A stretch of 6,059 bases of DNA from an uncultured Bacillota bacterium (lineage in GTDB: Bacteria; Bacillota_I; Bacilli_A; RFN20; CAG-826), in the NCBI GenBank assembly GCA_949298295.1, contig CASFWS010000068.1, positions 1-6,059 on the forward strand, read 5' to 3'. This document shows positions 1 to 5,983 of this stretch, in pieces; the stretch's first letter is position 1; each line of letters starts with the position of its first letter. The notes beneath the pieces are model-generated. The model did not search any database. It was not told where the DNA came from and worked only from the letters and a program-made list of their open reading frames with translations. Position numbers and translations under genes: made by a program.

Positions 1-162
1 GCCGGGATAACTAGTCCAAAGGCTACCTCGATCGTCATCAATGTCCAGGAACTTGGACATGAGGTTGCCAGGCAAATGATCCGCCTCATCGGCAACCGCA
101 GCTACGGCATTCAGAGCTTCGTTACGGTCCCGAGCGTCCAAGTGGGGGAGAGTACCCGATAA
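1..162 (+). CDS. LacI-family transcriptional regulator, C-terminal end (partial)
   Basis: The frame is open from the first base and ends at TAA 160-162, giving 53 residues; the rest of the gene lies upstream of the window. The fragment reads like the end of the periplasmic-binding-protein-like effector domain of LacI/GalR regulators: a TSIVIN strand, then an ELGHEVARQMIRLI helix (in the family, ...TTI..p...lG..A...Ll..i), a short linker, a VP strand and the closing GEST (family: P.LivR.ST). Such regulators bind DNA through an N-terminal helix-turn-helix and respond to a sugar or similar ligand bound in this domain. Neither the DNA-binding part nor the target operon is visible, so ligand and target cannot be named. 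The gene converges on the minus-strand membrane-protein gene. No U-tract terminator of its own is seen on the plus strand. The family call is fairly safe, although the visible piece is short. Confidence 0.72.
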   Translation, partial: AGITSPKATSIVINVQELGHEVARQMIRLIGNRSYGIQSFVTVPSVQVGESTR

Positions 163-186
163 AAAAGCTCCCCGGGGAGGGGAGCT
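161..186 (-). terminator. Rho-independent terminator of the membrane-protein gene
   Basis: A perfect 8-bp stem, AGCTCCCC (166-173) with GGGGAGCT (179-186), closes a 5-nt loop. On the minus strand it is followed by a run of six T (A161-A166 on plus), the usual intrinsic terminator form. It lies about 20 nt past the stop codon of the gene ending at 205. On the plus strand the hairpin is followed by gagagaac with no T-run, so it probably acts only on minus-strand transcripts, although it overlaps the last bases of the convergent regulator's stop codon. Confidence 0.85.
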
Positions 187-204
187 GAGAGAACGATCTT
201 GTGC

Positions 205-777
205 CTAGCGGATGACGCTTCCAATGCCGATGGCCGCTCCGCCGAGGATGCCGCCGATGGCCGGGATGATGCTTCCGGCGCCGAGGGTCAAAGCGGCGCT
301 TCCCCCAATGAGGGACAAGGGCCGATCGAAGAGGCTAACCGCGTCGATGAGGTCTTGGCTCACGACGTTCGGGACGATGAAGAAGAGGACGCCGCCGACG
401 ATGGTAAGAAGGCCGGCGAGGAGGCCGACGAAGAGGGCGGGCTTCCTTTTCTTCATCATCCGGAGGAGCATCGCGAGGATGCCGGCGACGACGCCGAGGG
501 CGAGGACGATGAAGAAGATGAGGACGGCGGTGTTCATTTCCGGCTCGGCCGTGAAGGTGAAGCCGGCGACTTCGACGTCATAGGGAGCCCCGAAGGCGAG
601 GCCGAAGCCGGTGATGAGTTCCCCGACCGAGGGCTCGGCATCGGCGGTGAGCTTGATGGTGAGGCTAAGGGCGTTGAGGCTCAGACAAACGATGCCGACG
701 ACGGCGATGACGACGCCGATGAGGATGACGATGGTGCCGAGCGGCGAAACTCGGGCTTTCTTCTTGGCTTTGGACAT
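205..777 (-). CDS. Small four-helix membrane protein of unknown function
   Basis: This 190-residue protein begins at ATG 777-775 and ends at TAG 207-205. The start is fixed by GGGAG at 786-790, 8 nt upstream. The open frame continues further up, to 1026, but that would run across a terminator and into the neighbouring gene. The N-terminus is basic (MSKAKKKAR), followed by hydrophobic segments at about residues 14-36, 82-105, 114-136 and 155-188. A polar stretch at 40-80 would be one exposed loop, and a basic RMMKKRK turn (106-112) separates helices 2 and 3. By the positive-inside rule the N-terminus and this turn are probably cytoplasmic. The last segment is rich in Gly and Ala with repeated small-residue spacing (AIGGILGGAAIGIG), which suggests tight helix packing or oligomerisation. 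I recognise no family and no catalytic or transport motif. It has its own promoter and terminator and so appears to be monocistronic. Confidence 0.8.
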   Translation of the reverse strand: MSKAKKKARVSPLGTIVILIGVVIAVVGIVCLSLNALSLTIKLTADAEPSVGELITGFGLAFGAPYDVEVAGFTFTAEPEMNTAVLIFFIVLALGVVAGILAMLLRMMKKRKPALFVGLLAGLLTIVGGVLFFIVPNVVSQDLIDAVSLFDRPLSLIGGSAALTLGAGSIIPAIGGILGGAAIGIGSVIR

Positions 778-785
778 ATGTTGTT

Positions 786-790
786 CTCCC
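786..790 (-). promoter_or_regulatory. Ribosome binding site of the membrane-protein gene
   Basis: On the minus strand GGGAG (within AAAGGGAGAA) lies 8 nt before ATG 777. This is a good match to the anti-Shine-Dalgarno sequence at near-ideal distance. It decides the start against the longer upstream frame. Confidence 0.8.
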
Positions 791-805
791 TTTTTGCTTG
801 CCTCC

Positions 806-835
806 ATTGTAACCGCTTTCGGCCGCATTTGGAAA
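806..835 (-). promoter_or_regulatory. Probable sigma-A/sigma-70 promoter of the membrane-protein gene
   Basis: On the minus strand a -10 box TACAAT (806-811; 5 of 6 match TATAAT) lies 18 bp downstream of a weak -35-like TTTCCA (830-835; 4 of 6 match TTGACA). It sits between the upstream terminator (875-895) and the RBS (786-790). Transcription would begin near 799, leaving a leader of about 20 nt that still contains the Shine-Dalgarno sequence. The -10 box is good and the -35 weak. Confidence 0.5.
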
Positions 836-874
836 AGAATTTGCTGAATCGAAGGGGGCTTTGCCGCGTTTTTG

Positions 875-895
875 AAAAAGGAGCCGTCGGGCTCC
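875..895 (-). terminator. Rho-independent terminator of the DegV/GNAT operon
   Basis: On the minus strand GGAGCC (890-895) pairs with GGCTCC (880-885) around a 4-nt loop, followed by five T (A875-A879 on plus). The stem begins directly after the TAG stop (896-898) of the acetyltransferase gene, so the operon ends with essentially no 3' untranslated region before the hairpin. It separates this operon from the downstream membrane-protein gene. Confidence 0.85.
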
Positions 896-2014
896 CTAAT
901 CGATTTTCTTGACGAAGGACCGCCGGCGCTTGTGGAGGACGTTCTCGAAGCGGCCCCAGTTGTTCTGGATGCCCTTGTTGTCCTCGAGGTTGAGGTTCGT
1001 CTCGCAATAGGCGACCCCGCCTTCATAGAGCATCTTCATGATTTCGTAGAAGATGGCCCAGCTGACCCCGGAATTCTGGTACTTGGGGAGAATGCCGATG
1101 AGGCCGAGGTCGATGATCTCCGGCTTCCGGACGGCCTTCAAGACCTTGATGAGGCAGGGGAGGGTAAGCTTCCCGCCTGACTTCTGGAGGGCTTTCCCGA
1201 TTGAGGGGAAGCAAAGGCCGATGGCGACGACCTTGTCATCGTTATCGACGATGATCCGGACGAATTTCGGGGAGATGAGGAGCTTGAAGGCGGCGATGTA
1301 CTCCTTCCTTTCCTCTTCCGGGAAGTCGATCGTCATGTAGAGGTCCTTGTAGGTCTCGTCGATGAGGTCGAAGAAGGCGTCGCCGTAACGCTTCACCATC
1401 TCCTTCGTCGACTTGCAGACGGCAAAGCGGAGGTTGTTCCGCTTCATCATCGCATCGGCGATCCTCCCGATCCGGGTGTCGAGTTCCTTCGGGGCATAGA
1501 GCTTCCGCTCGACCCAGTCGACTTCCTTTTGGTAGCCGAGGCCCTCGATGAGCTTTTGGTAATAGGGGTAGTTGTACTGCTCTTCGAAGGTCGATAGCTC
1601 GTTGAAGCCTTCGATGAGGAGCCCTTCCCGGTCCATGTCGCTATAGCCGAGGGGGCCGCAGACGCAATCCATCCCGTTGTCGCGGGCGAACTGCTCGACC
1701 GCCCCGAAGAGGAGCTTGGCTACCTCCGGGTCGTCGATGGCATCGAAGCGGGTGAAGCGGACCCGCTTTTGGTTTTGCTTTTCATTCGAAAGTCGGGAGA
1801 TGATGGCCTGGATCCGCCCGACGACCTTCTTCCCGTCGTAGACGAGGTAGAAAGCCTGCTTTGCGTACTTGAGGTGCCAGTCCCCACGGAGGATTTTCCT
1901 TTCGTCGCCATAAAGGCAGGGAACGAAATAGGGATTACCTTTATAGAGTTTCAGGGGGAAGTCGACGAAGTCTTTTTGCTCCCTCTTGGTCTTTACTTCG
2001 ACAAGGCGGTACAT
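896..2014 (-). CDS. GNAT-like N-acetyltransferase family protein (YghO-like)
   Basis: This 372-residue protein starts at ATG 2014-2012 and ends at TAG 898-896. The N-terminal half matches the pattern I recall for a widespread uncharacterised acetyltransferase-like family: F.DFP..LYK.NPYFVP (16-32), an ERK.L segment, a YLVYDGKKVVGRI strand-turn-strand (56-68), RVRFTRFD.IDD (84-95), and GPLGYSDMDREGLLIEGF (120-137), the clearest signature. The C-terminal half contains a likely GNAT acetyl-CoA core: a VVAIGLCFP strand (262-270), then LGLIGILPKYQNSGVSWAIF (303-322), where the family's Q/R-x-x-G-x-G/A loop appears as the variant YQNSGVS, and a final ETNLNLEDN strand (338-346). The acceptor substrate is unknown. 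The start lies 2 nt after the DegV stop (TAA-gt-ATG) with no convincing Shine-Dalgarno sequence, which suggests translational coupling. No signal peptide or membrane segment is seen, so it is probably cytoplasmic. Confidence 0.8.
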   Translation of the reverse strand: MYRLVEVKTKREQKDFVDFPLKLYKGNPYFVPCLYGDERKILRGDWHLKYAKQAFYLVYDGKKVVGRIQAIISRLSNEKQNQKRVRFTRFDAIDDPEVAKLLFGAVEQFARDNGMDCVCGPLGYSDMDREGLLIEGFNELSTFEEQYNYPYYQKLIEGLGYQKEVDWVERKLYAPKELDTRIGRIADAMMKRNNLRFAVCKSTKEMVKRYGDAFFDLIDETYKDLYMTIDFPEEERKEYIAAFKLLISPKFVRIIVDNDDKVVAIGLCFPSIGKALQKSGGKLTLPCLIKVLKAVRKPEIIDLGLIGILPKYQNSGVSWAIFYEIMKMLYEGGVAYCETNLNLEDNKGIQNNWGRFENVLHKRRRSFVKKID

Positions 2015-2016
2015 AC

Positions 2017-2892
2017 TTAGCGGTGCTTGGCGTGGAAGGCGATGCCGAGGCAGTCGGGTCCGGCGTGGCTCCCGGCGACCGGCGAGACGACGATTTCCTC
2101 GATCTTGAGGTCGCCGAAGTGCTTCTTGATGAGCCCGCGGAGGTATTCGAGGAGTTCCTTGGAGATGTCGCTATGGACGATGAGGAAGGGGTGGTTAGCG
2201 ATGTCATCGCCCTTCTTCTCGATGTCCTCGACGATGGTCATGAAGGCCTTTTTCTTGCCGGCGACTTTGCTGACCGGCTTCATGTAGCCGTCCTTGTCGA
2301 TGGTGATGATCGGCTTGATCCCGAGGGCTCCTCCGAGGAAGGCCGAGATGCCGCTGACCCGGCCCGAAGCCTTGAAGAACTTGAGGTCGTCGGCGAAAAG
2401 GGTGATAGCGAAGTGCTGGCGGGCTTCCTCGATGGCCTTTTTGACCTCGTCGAGGGACGCGCCCTTCTCATAGAGGGGAAGGACCTCCTCGACGATGGCT
2501 TTCGAAAGGCCGGTGATGGCCAAGGTCTCGACTTCTTCGAAACGCCAGGATGGATAGTCTTTCCGGAGGTCGTCGATCGCGATCCGCATGGCGTTGAAGG
2601 TGCCGCTCATCGCCTCGGAGAAGTGGGCGTAAAGGACGTCCGTCCCCTCCTTGGCGTAGGGCTCGAAGTGCTCGCGGTATTGCTCGGGGGAGAGGCCGCT
2701 CGTCTTCGGGACGAGCCCGCCCCGGAGGCGATCGAAGAAGGCATGGGGGTCGAATTCCTTCAGCTCGCCCTCGACATAGGGGAGGGTCGGGATGCCGTCG
2801 ATGATGACGGGCATCGAGATAAAGCCGAGGTTGTGTCGTTCGCAATCGGCCGGAATGAAGTCTTCGTCAAGGTCAACGAATAGTTTCCACAT
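2017..2892 (-). CDS. DegV family protein, putative fatty-acid-binding subunit (FakB-like)
   Basis: This 291-residue protein runs from ATG 2892-2890 to TAA 2019-2017, about the usual DegV length. In the family, DegV/FakB proteins bind a fatty acid and present its carboxylate to the kinase FakA, which makes acyl-phosphate for phospholipid synthesis in the cytoplasm. Visible landmarks are KTSGLSPEQY (63-72, the TS.PS ligand loop), FSEAMSGTFNAM (91-102, the SGT motif), LKFFKASGRVSG (170-181), GALGIKPI (188-195) and GSHAGPD (274-280, with the conserved His at 276). Two departures from the usual pattern are seen. The N-terminal TDS motif is VDLD (6-9), with the Ser absent, and the final GPG is GPD. 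It is the first gene of an operon with the GNAT-like gene. No fakA gene is in the window, so a role in fatty-acid activation is inferred from family membership only. Confidence 0.9.
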   Translation of the reverse strand: MWKLFVDLDEDFIPADCERHNLGFISMPVIIDGIPTLPYVEGELKEFDPHAFFDRLRGGLVPKTSGLSPEQYREHFEPYAKEGTDVLYAHFSEAMSGTFNAMRIAIDDLRKDYPSWRFEEVETLAITGLSKAIVEEVLPLYEKGASLDEVKKAIEEARQHFAITLFADDLKFFKASGRVSGISAFLGGALGIKPIITIDKDGYMKPVSKVAGKKKAFMTIVEDIEKKGDDIANHPFLIVHSDISKELLEYLRGLIKKHFGDLKIEEIVVSPVAGSHAGPDCLGIAFHAKHR

Positions 2893-2921
2893 AATTGAAG
2901 AGTTGATTTACCTTTCGGCAC

Positions 2922-2951
2922 ATTATATGGGCTTATTCGAGTTCCTGGCAA
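2922..2951 (-). promoter_or_regulatory. Promoter of the DegV/GNAT operon
   Basis: On the minus strand a perfect -10 box TATAAT (2922-2927) is preceded, with an 18-bp spacer, by -35 TTGCCA (2946-2951; 5 of 6 match TTGACA). This is the strongest promoter in the window. Transcription should start near 2915, giving a leader of only about 23 nt. The only Shine-Dalgarno-like sequence, GAAAGG (2911-2916), would lie at the very 5' end and 18 nt from the ATG, so initiation at the DegV start may be weak or not depend on it. Confidence 0.75.
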
Positions 2952-3046
2952 ATTCGGTTTGGCCGAAAGAGGGGGCGTTAGGGGATTCGATGGCTCCCAA
3001 CGCTGGGATCTTGCCGAAGGGCGGAAGGGGCTTTAAGCTAGCTTGG

Positions 3047-5326
3047 ATGGATGCCTCTTTCGACAACGATCTCGTCCATGCGATGGTCAATGCCTTCGTC
3101 GACGCCAGCCAGGAAGGGTCGAGCCTTTATAGCCCTTCGCTTATCGTCAATCGGGCCGATCAGCGGAAGAAAGTCATCAATTTCTTGGTAAAGGAATTGA
3201 GGATTGCGGATGAATTTGCCATTTCGGTCGCTTTCATTTCCGTAAGCGGGCTCCAATTGCTCAAGCAGGTCTTCTCGGAACTGAGGGAACGGAAGGCAAA
3301 GGGTCGGATCCTCACCACCGATTATCTTTGCTTCACCGAACCGAAGGCTCTCAAAACAATTAGGGACCTTTGGCCGAACATTGAAGTCAGGATGTACAAG
3401 TGCAAAGACGAGGGCAGCTTCCATACGAAGGGCTATATCATTAGGCAGAAGGACGTTTACAAGCTCATCATCGGCTCGAGCAACATCACCGCCGGAGCCC
3501 TTTCGACCAACCAGGAATGGAATACGGAACTGGTTTCCCGAAGAGAGGGGAAATTCGGTTCGGAAGTCCTCTCCGAGTTTGAGGCCCTTTGGGCCAAGGG
3601 AACCCCGCTCGACGAATATTTGGAAGAGTACGAAAGCCTCTACGATGCCCAAAAAGCGCGGGAAGCCGAAGAAGAAAGGAACGGCGCTTCATTCACGGCC
3701 CCTCTCGAGCCAAATGCCATGCAGATCAGCTTTGCTTCCCGCTTCCGGGACCTGCTTTCGAAAGGCGAGCGGCGGGGCCTTCTCATCTCGGCAACTGGCA
3801 CCGGGAAGACCTATGCCTCAGCTTTTGCCCTCCGGTCGGTCTCGCCGCGCCATGTTCTCTTCTTGGCCCATCGGACCCAACTCCTTTCCCAAGCCATCGC
3901 CTCTTACTGGCGGATCATGGGCCGCGACAAAACGTTCGCCATCCTGACCGGGGACAGCGGCTTTGCCAAGAAAGTCGAAGGAGCGGTACCCTACGAAAAG
4001 GGCAAGGAATACGATTTCGTCTTTTCGACTTGCGAAATGCTCGGGAAGGACGAGTACCTCTCTCGCTTTGACCCGCGCTCCTTCGATTTCATCGTCATCG
4101 ACGAGGTCCACCGGGCAGGGTCGCCGACTTACCGGAAAATCATCGATCGTTTCCGGCCCCGGTTTCTCCTCGGGATGACCGCCACCCCCGAGCGAACCGA
4201 CGACGAAACCCTCATCTATAGCCTTTTCGACCATAACGTCATTTACGAAATCCGCCTTTCGGACGCTCTCGAATACGGTCTTCTCTGCCCTTTCCATTAC
4301 TACGGCGTAAGCGACCTCCGCGGCATCGACGACGAGGCCTACGAGCTTCGCGACTTCAACCGCCTCTATAGCGACCAGCGCATCGACCTCATCATCGAGA
4401 AGAGCCGCTATTTCGGCTTTAGCGGCGATCGCCTCCGAGGGCTTATTTTCGTCTCGCGGAAGGAAGACGGCCTCGAGCTTTCCGCTAAGCTCAACCTACG
4501 CGGATACAAGACGCGCTTCCTCTCGGGAGACGATTCGGCAGCCTACCGCAACGAATCGATTTCCCTTTTGGAGAAAGAACGGAGGGAAGAAGGTCTGGAT
4601 TTTCTCTTGACGGTCGATATTTTCAACGAGGGCGTCGACATCCCGGAAGTCAATCAGATCATCATGCTCCGGCCGACCGTTTCCCCGATTGTCTTCATCC
4701 AGCAGCTGGGGCGCGGCCTCCGGAAATGGAGCCGGAAGGAGTTCGTCGTCATCATCGATTTCATCGGCAATTACGAAAGCAACTACATGATTCCGCTGGC
4801 TTTCGCTTCCGGAGGGGACAAGGAAGAGGCCCGGCGCTGCGTCGCCTCGTCCTATCTTCCGGGATATTCGACGATTGAATTCGACGAGGCTTCTAGAGAA
4901 AGGATCTTCGCCTCCCTTTCCCGGGCCAAGATCGATACTTTCGGGGCCATCAAAAAGGAATATTCCCACCTGCGGAACAAGCTTAACCGCCTTCCCTCCC
5001 TTGTCGATTTCCTCGATTGGTCGACTTTCGACCCGGTTCGTATCGTCGACCGGGACGGATCGAATACCAAGTCGTACCAATCCTTCCTGATGAAGGTTGG
5101 CGAGAAAGGCGTCTTCTTCTCTCAAGAGGAGCTGCTCTTCCTCCGGCGGCTGACGCGGATTCTCATGAAAGGAATCCGTGTCGACGAGGCGGTGTACCTC
5201 GAAACCCTCCTGAACGGGGGCGATTTCGCCTCCTTCGACGAACGCCTCTTTGCCTCTTTCGGCCGCCGGCTCGCAAATGGTGAAGAGACTACGCTCTTCA
5301 ATGAATTCTACGGCACTTTCCATTAA
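3047..5326 (+). CDS. PLD-nuclease / SF2 helicase / DUF3427 protein, cut by an in-frame TAA
   Basis: This is 759 residues from ATG 3047 to TAA 5324-5326. Domains in order: a phospholipase-D-like nuclease at about 30-165, with H126-x-K128 and GSSN 143-146 (the HxK...GSxN pattern of PLDc_2 nucleases; the canonical Asp after HxK is not at its usual place); a superfamily 2 helicase with Walker A ATGTGKT (249-255), DEVH (352-355), TAT (378-380), EGVDIP (528-533) and QQLGRGLR (552-559); then the first part of DUF3427 from about 605, with LNRLPSLVDFL (646-656). The family is an ATP-driven DNA or RNA translocase with an attached nuclease, usually about 950-1000 residues. Here the C-terminal part lies after the stop in the same frame, and joining the pieces gives 978 residues. 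The start is uncertain: 3047 fits family N-termini, but its nearest Shine-Dalgarno (GGAAGGGG, 3023-3030) is 16 nt away. ATG 2990, with AGGGG 5 nt upstream, is the alternative. The open frame reaches back to 2792, but that overlaps the DegV gene. No clear plus-strand promoter was found. Confidence 0.85.
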   Translation: MDASFDNDLVHAMVNAFVDASQEGSSLYSPSLIVNRADQRKKVINFLVKELRIADEFAISVAFISVSGLQLLKQVFSELRERKAKGRILTTDYLCFTEPKALKTIRDLWPNIEVRMYKCKDEGSFHTKGYIIRQKDVYKLIIGSSNITAGALSTNQEWNTELVSRREGKFGSEVLSEFEALWAKGTPLDEYLEEYESLYDAQKAREAEEERNGASFTAPLEPNAMQISFASRFRDLLSKGERRGLLISATGTGKTYASAFALRSVSPRHVLFLAHRTQLLSQAIASYWRIMGRDKTFAILTGDSGFAKKVEGAVPYEKGKEYDFVFSTCEMLGKDEYLSRFDPRSFDFIVIDEVHRAGSPTYRKIIDRFRPRFLLGMTATPERTDDETLIYSLFDHNVIYEIRLSDALEYGLLCPFHYYGVSDLRGIDDEAYELRDFNRLYSDQRIDLIIEKSRYFGFSGDRLRGLIFVSRKEDGLELSAKLNLRGYKTRFLSGDDSAAYRNESISLLEKERREEGLDFLLTVDIFNEGVDIPEVNQIIMLRPTVSPIVFIQQLGRGLRKWSRKEFVVIIDFIGNYESNYMIPLAFASGGDKEEARRCVASSYLPGYSTIEFDEASRERIFASLSRAKIDTFGAIKKEYSHLRNKLNRLPSLVDFLDWSTFDPVRIVDRDGSNTKSYQSFLMKVGEKGVFFSQEELLFLRRLTRILMKGIRVDEAVYLETLLNGGDFASFDERLFASFGRRLANGEETTLFNEFYGTFH

Positions 5327-5330
5327 CGCC

Positions 5331-5336
5331 AAGGAG
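5331..5336 (+). promoter_or_regulatory. Shine-Dalgarno-like AAGGAG before an in-frame ATT codon
   Basis: AAGGAG begins 5 nt after the in-frame TAA (5324-5326) and is followed after 8 nt by ATT 5345-5347, in frame with the rest of DUF3427. ATT is a rare but real bacterial start, best known from infC. Between the TAA and GTG 5528 there is no in-frame ATG, GTG or TTG. The match may be chance, since the bases also encode Q-G-E in the ancestral continuous frame. Confidence 0.4.
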
Positions 5337-5344
5337 AAACGAAG

Positions 5345-5983
5345 ATTTCCTTCCTTTCGTCCAAAGACCGCCTCGCCCCATCCTTTCGTTCCCTCCTCTT
5401 CCGGAAGGAATTCCGGGCGGCGGTCGACGATCTCATTGCCTTTTCTCTCAAAAGGAACAAAGCGCGCTACGGCAAGCCATACCGGGGTTCCGATTTTGCC
5501 CTTTTCGAGCGTTACTCCCGGGAAGACGTGTCTGTCCTCGTGAATTCCCCCAAGGATTACACTTCGGTCCTTTTCGGCTACCGGTATCTCGAGGAAGGGA
5601 ACGTCTTCCCCATCTTCGTCAACTACGTCAAGTCCCCGACCATTTCCCTTTCGACCCGCTACGAGGACCAGTTCATCGATTCCCGTACCTTCTCCTGGGT
5701 TTCCAAATCGAATGTCACCTTGGAAAACCCGCAGATCCAAAAGCTCCTCCATGCCGAGGAAAACGGAACGAAGATCATGCTCTTCGTCCGGAAGTCGGAC
5801 AGGGAAAGAGACGAGCGCAAGCAAAGCTATTTCCTTGGCTATCTCCATTTCGGTCCCAAAGATTACTGGGAAGGCAAAACTGGGGGATATCCGGCTGTCT
5901 ATTTCCGCTTCAAGCTGGAAGACGAAGTCCGCGCCGACATCTATGATTACCTTTGTTCAAGTTTTGACGGGAGCAAGGCATGA
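5345..5983 (+). CDS. C-terminal part of the DUF3427 domain (detached by the TAA)
   Basis: The frame is the same as that of the helicase and stays open from 5327 to TGA 5981-5983 (218 codons; 212 from ATT 5345, 151 from GTG 5528). It reads as the end of DUF3427: ISFLSSKDR (1-9), a PSFRSLLF..EFR..VDDLIAF segment (12-33), FERYSREDV (54-62), FPIFVNYVKS (88-97), YEDQFIDSRTFSWVSKS (106-122), LFVRK (146-150), SYFLGYLHFG (161-170), and a final LEDEVRADIYDYL (191-203). The role of this domain in the family is not known to me. The codon style matches the upstream part and there is no second disruption, so the piece has not visibly decayed. The start is uncertain: ATT 5345 has a good Shine-Dalgarno sequence, while GTG 5528 has a normal codon but would omit conserved sequence. 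It could instead be the tail of a pseudogene, or a single protein if the TAA is read through or is a sequencing error. Confidence 0.65.
   Translation: MSFLSSKDRLAPSFRSLLFRKEFRAAVDDLIAFSLKRNKARYGKPYRGSDFALFERYSREDVSVLVNSPKDYTSVLFGYRYLEEGNVFPIFVNYVKSPTISLSTRYEDQFIDSRTFSWVSKSNVTLENPQIQKLLHAEENGTKIMLFVRKSDRERDERKQSYFLGYLHFGPKDYWEGKTGGYPAVYFRFKLEDEVRADIYDYLCSSFDGSKA
5969..5973 (+). promoter_or_regulatory. Ribosome binding site of the NUDIX gene
   Basis: GGGAG lies 6 nt before ATG 5980, inside the end of the DUF3427 frame. Together with the ATGA stop-start overlap it supports coupled translation of the NUDIX gene. Confidence 0.65.

Noticed and set aside
199..912. A 237-codon plus-strand open frame opposite the membrane-protein gene
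   Set aside because: Its long runs of Asp, Glu and Gly are what the reverse complement of a hydrophobic gene yields. It also crosses a terminator on the other strand and has no RBS.
778..1026. Upstream extension of the membrane-protein frame to an ATG at 1026
   Set aside because: It would overlap the end of the GNAT-like gene and run through that operon's terminator. The extension is Ser/Arg/Thr-rich, unlike the rest, and a good RBS sits directly before ATG 777.
2023..2883. A 286-codon plus-strand open frame opposite the DegV gene
   Set aside because: The product is a low-complexity Asp/Glu/Gly/Val-rich chain mirroring the DegV codons; the minus-strand frame carries clear DegV motifs, a promoter and a stop.
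2903..2929. Plus-strand promoter TTGATT with TATATG for the helicase
   Set aside because: The spacing is only 15 bp and the -10 match is poor. The AT-rich bases are better explained as part of the minus-strand TATAAT box.
2792..2989. Helicase start at the first ATG of its open frame (2792)
   Set aside because: This would place about 100 bp of coding sequence inside the DegV gene and cover its promoter. The extra residues show no similarity to family N-termini.
2911..3020. Loose inverted repeats around CCTTTCGGC (2911), GGCCGAAAGAGG (2961) and TTGCCGAAGG (3011)
   Set aside because: The matches are short and imperfect, with GCCGAA common in this GC-rich sequence; not enough to claim an operator or attachment site.
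5327..5527. A frameshift, programmed or accidental, as the cause of the split DUF3427 gene
   Set aside because: The sequence on both sides of the TAA is in the same frame, so only the stop codon itself separates the halves.
4496..5848. A 450-codon open frame on the minus strand opposite the helicase
   Set aside because: It is antisense to strongly conserved helicase and DUF3427 motifs and its product is rich in Glu, Arg and Gly without any recognisable domain. GC-rich codon use with few TTA, CTA and TCA codons in the real gene leaves the opposite strand open by chance.
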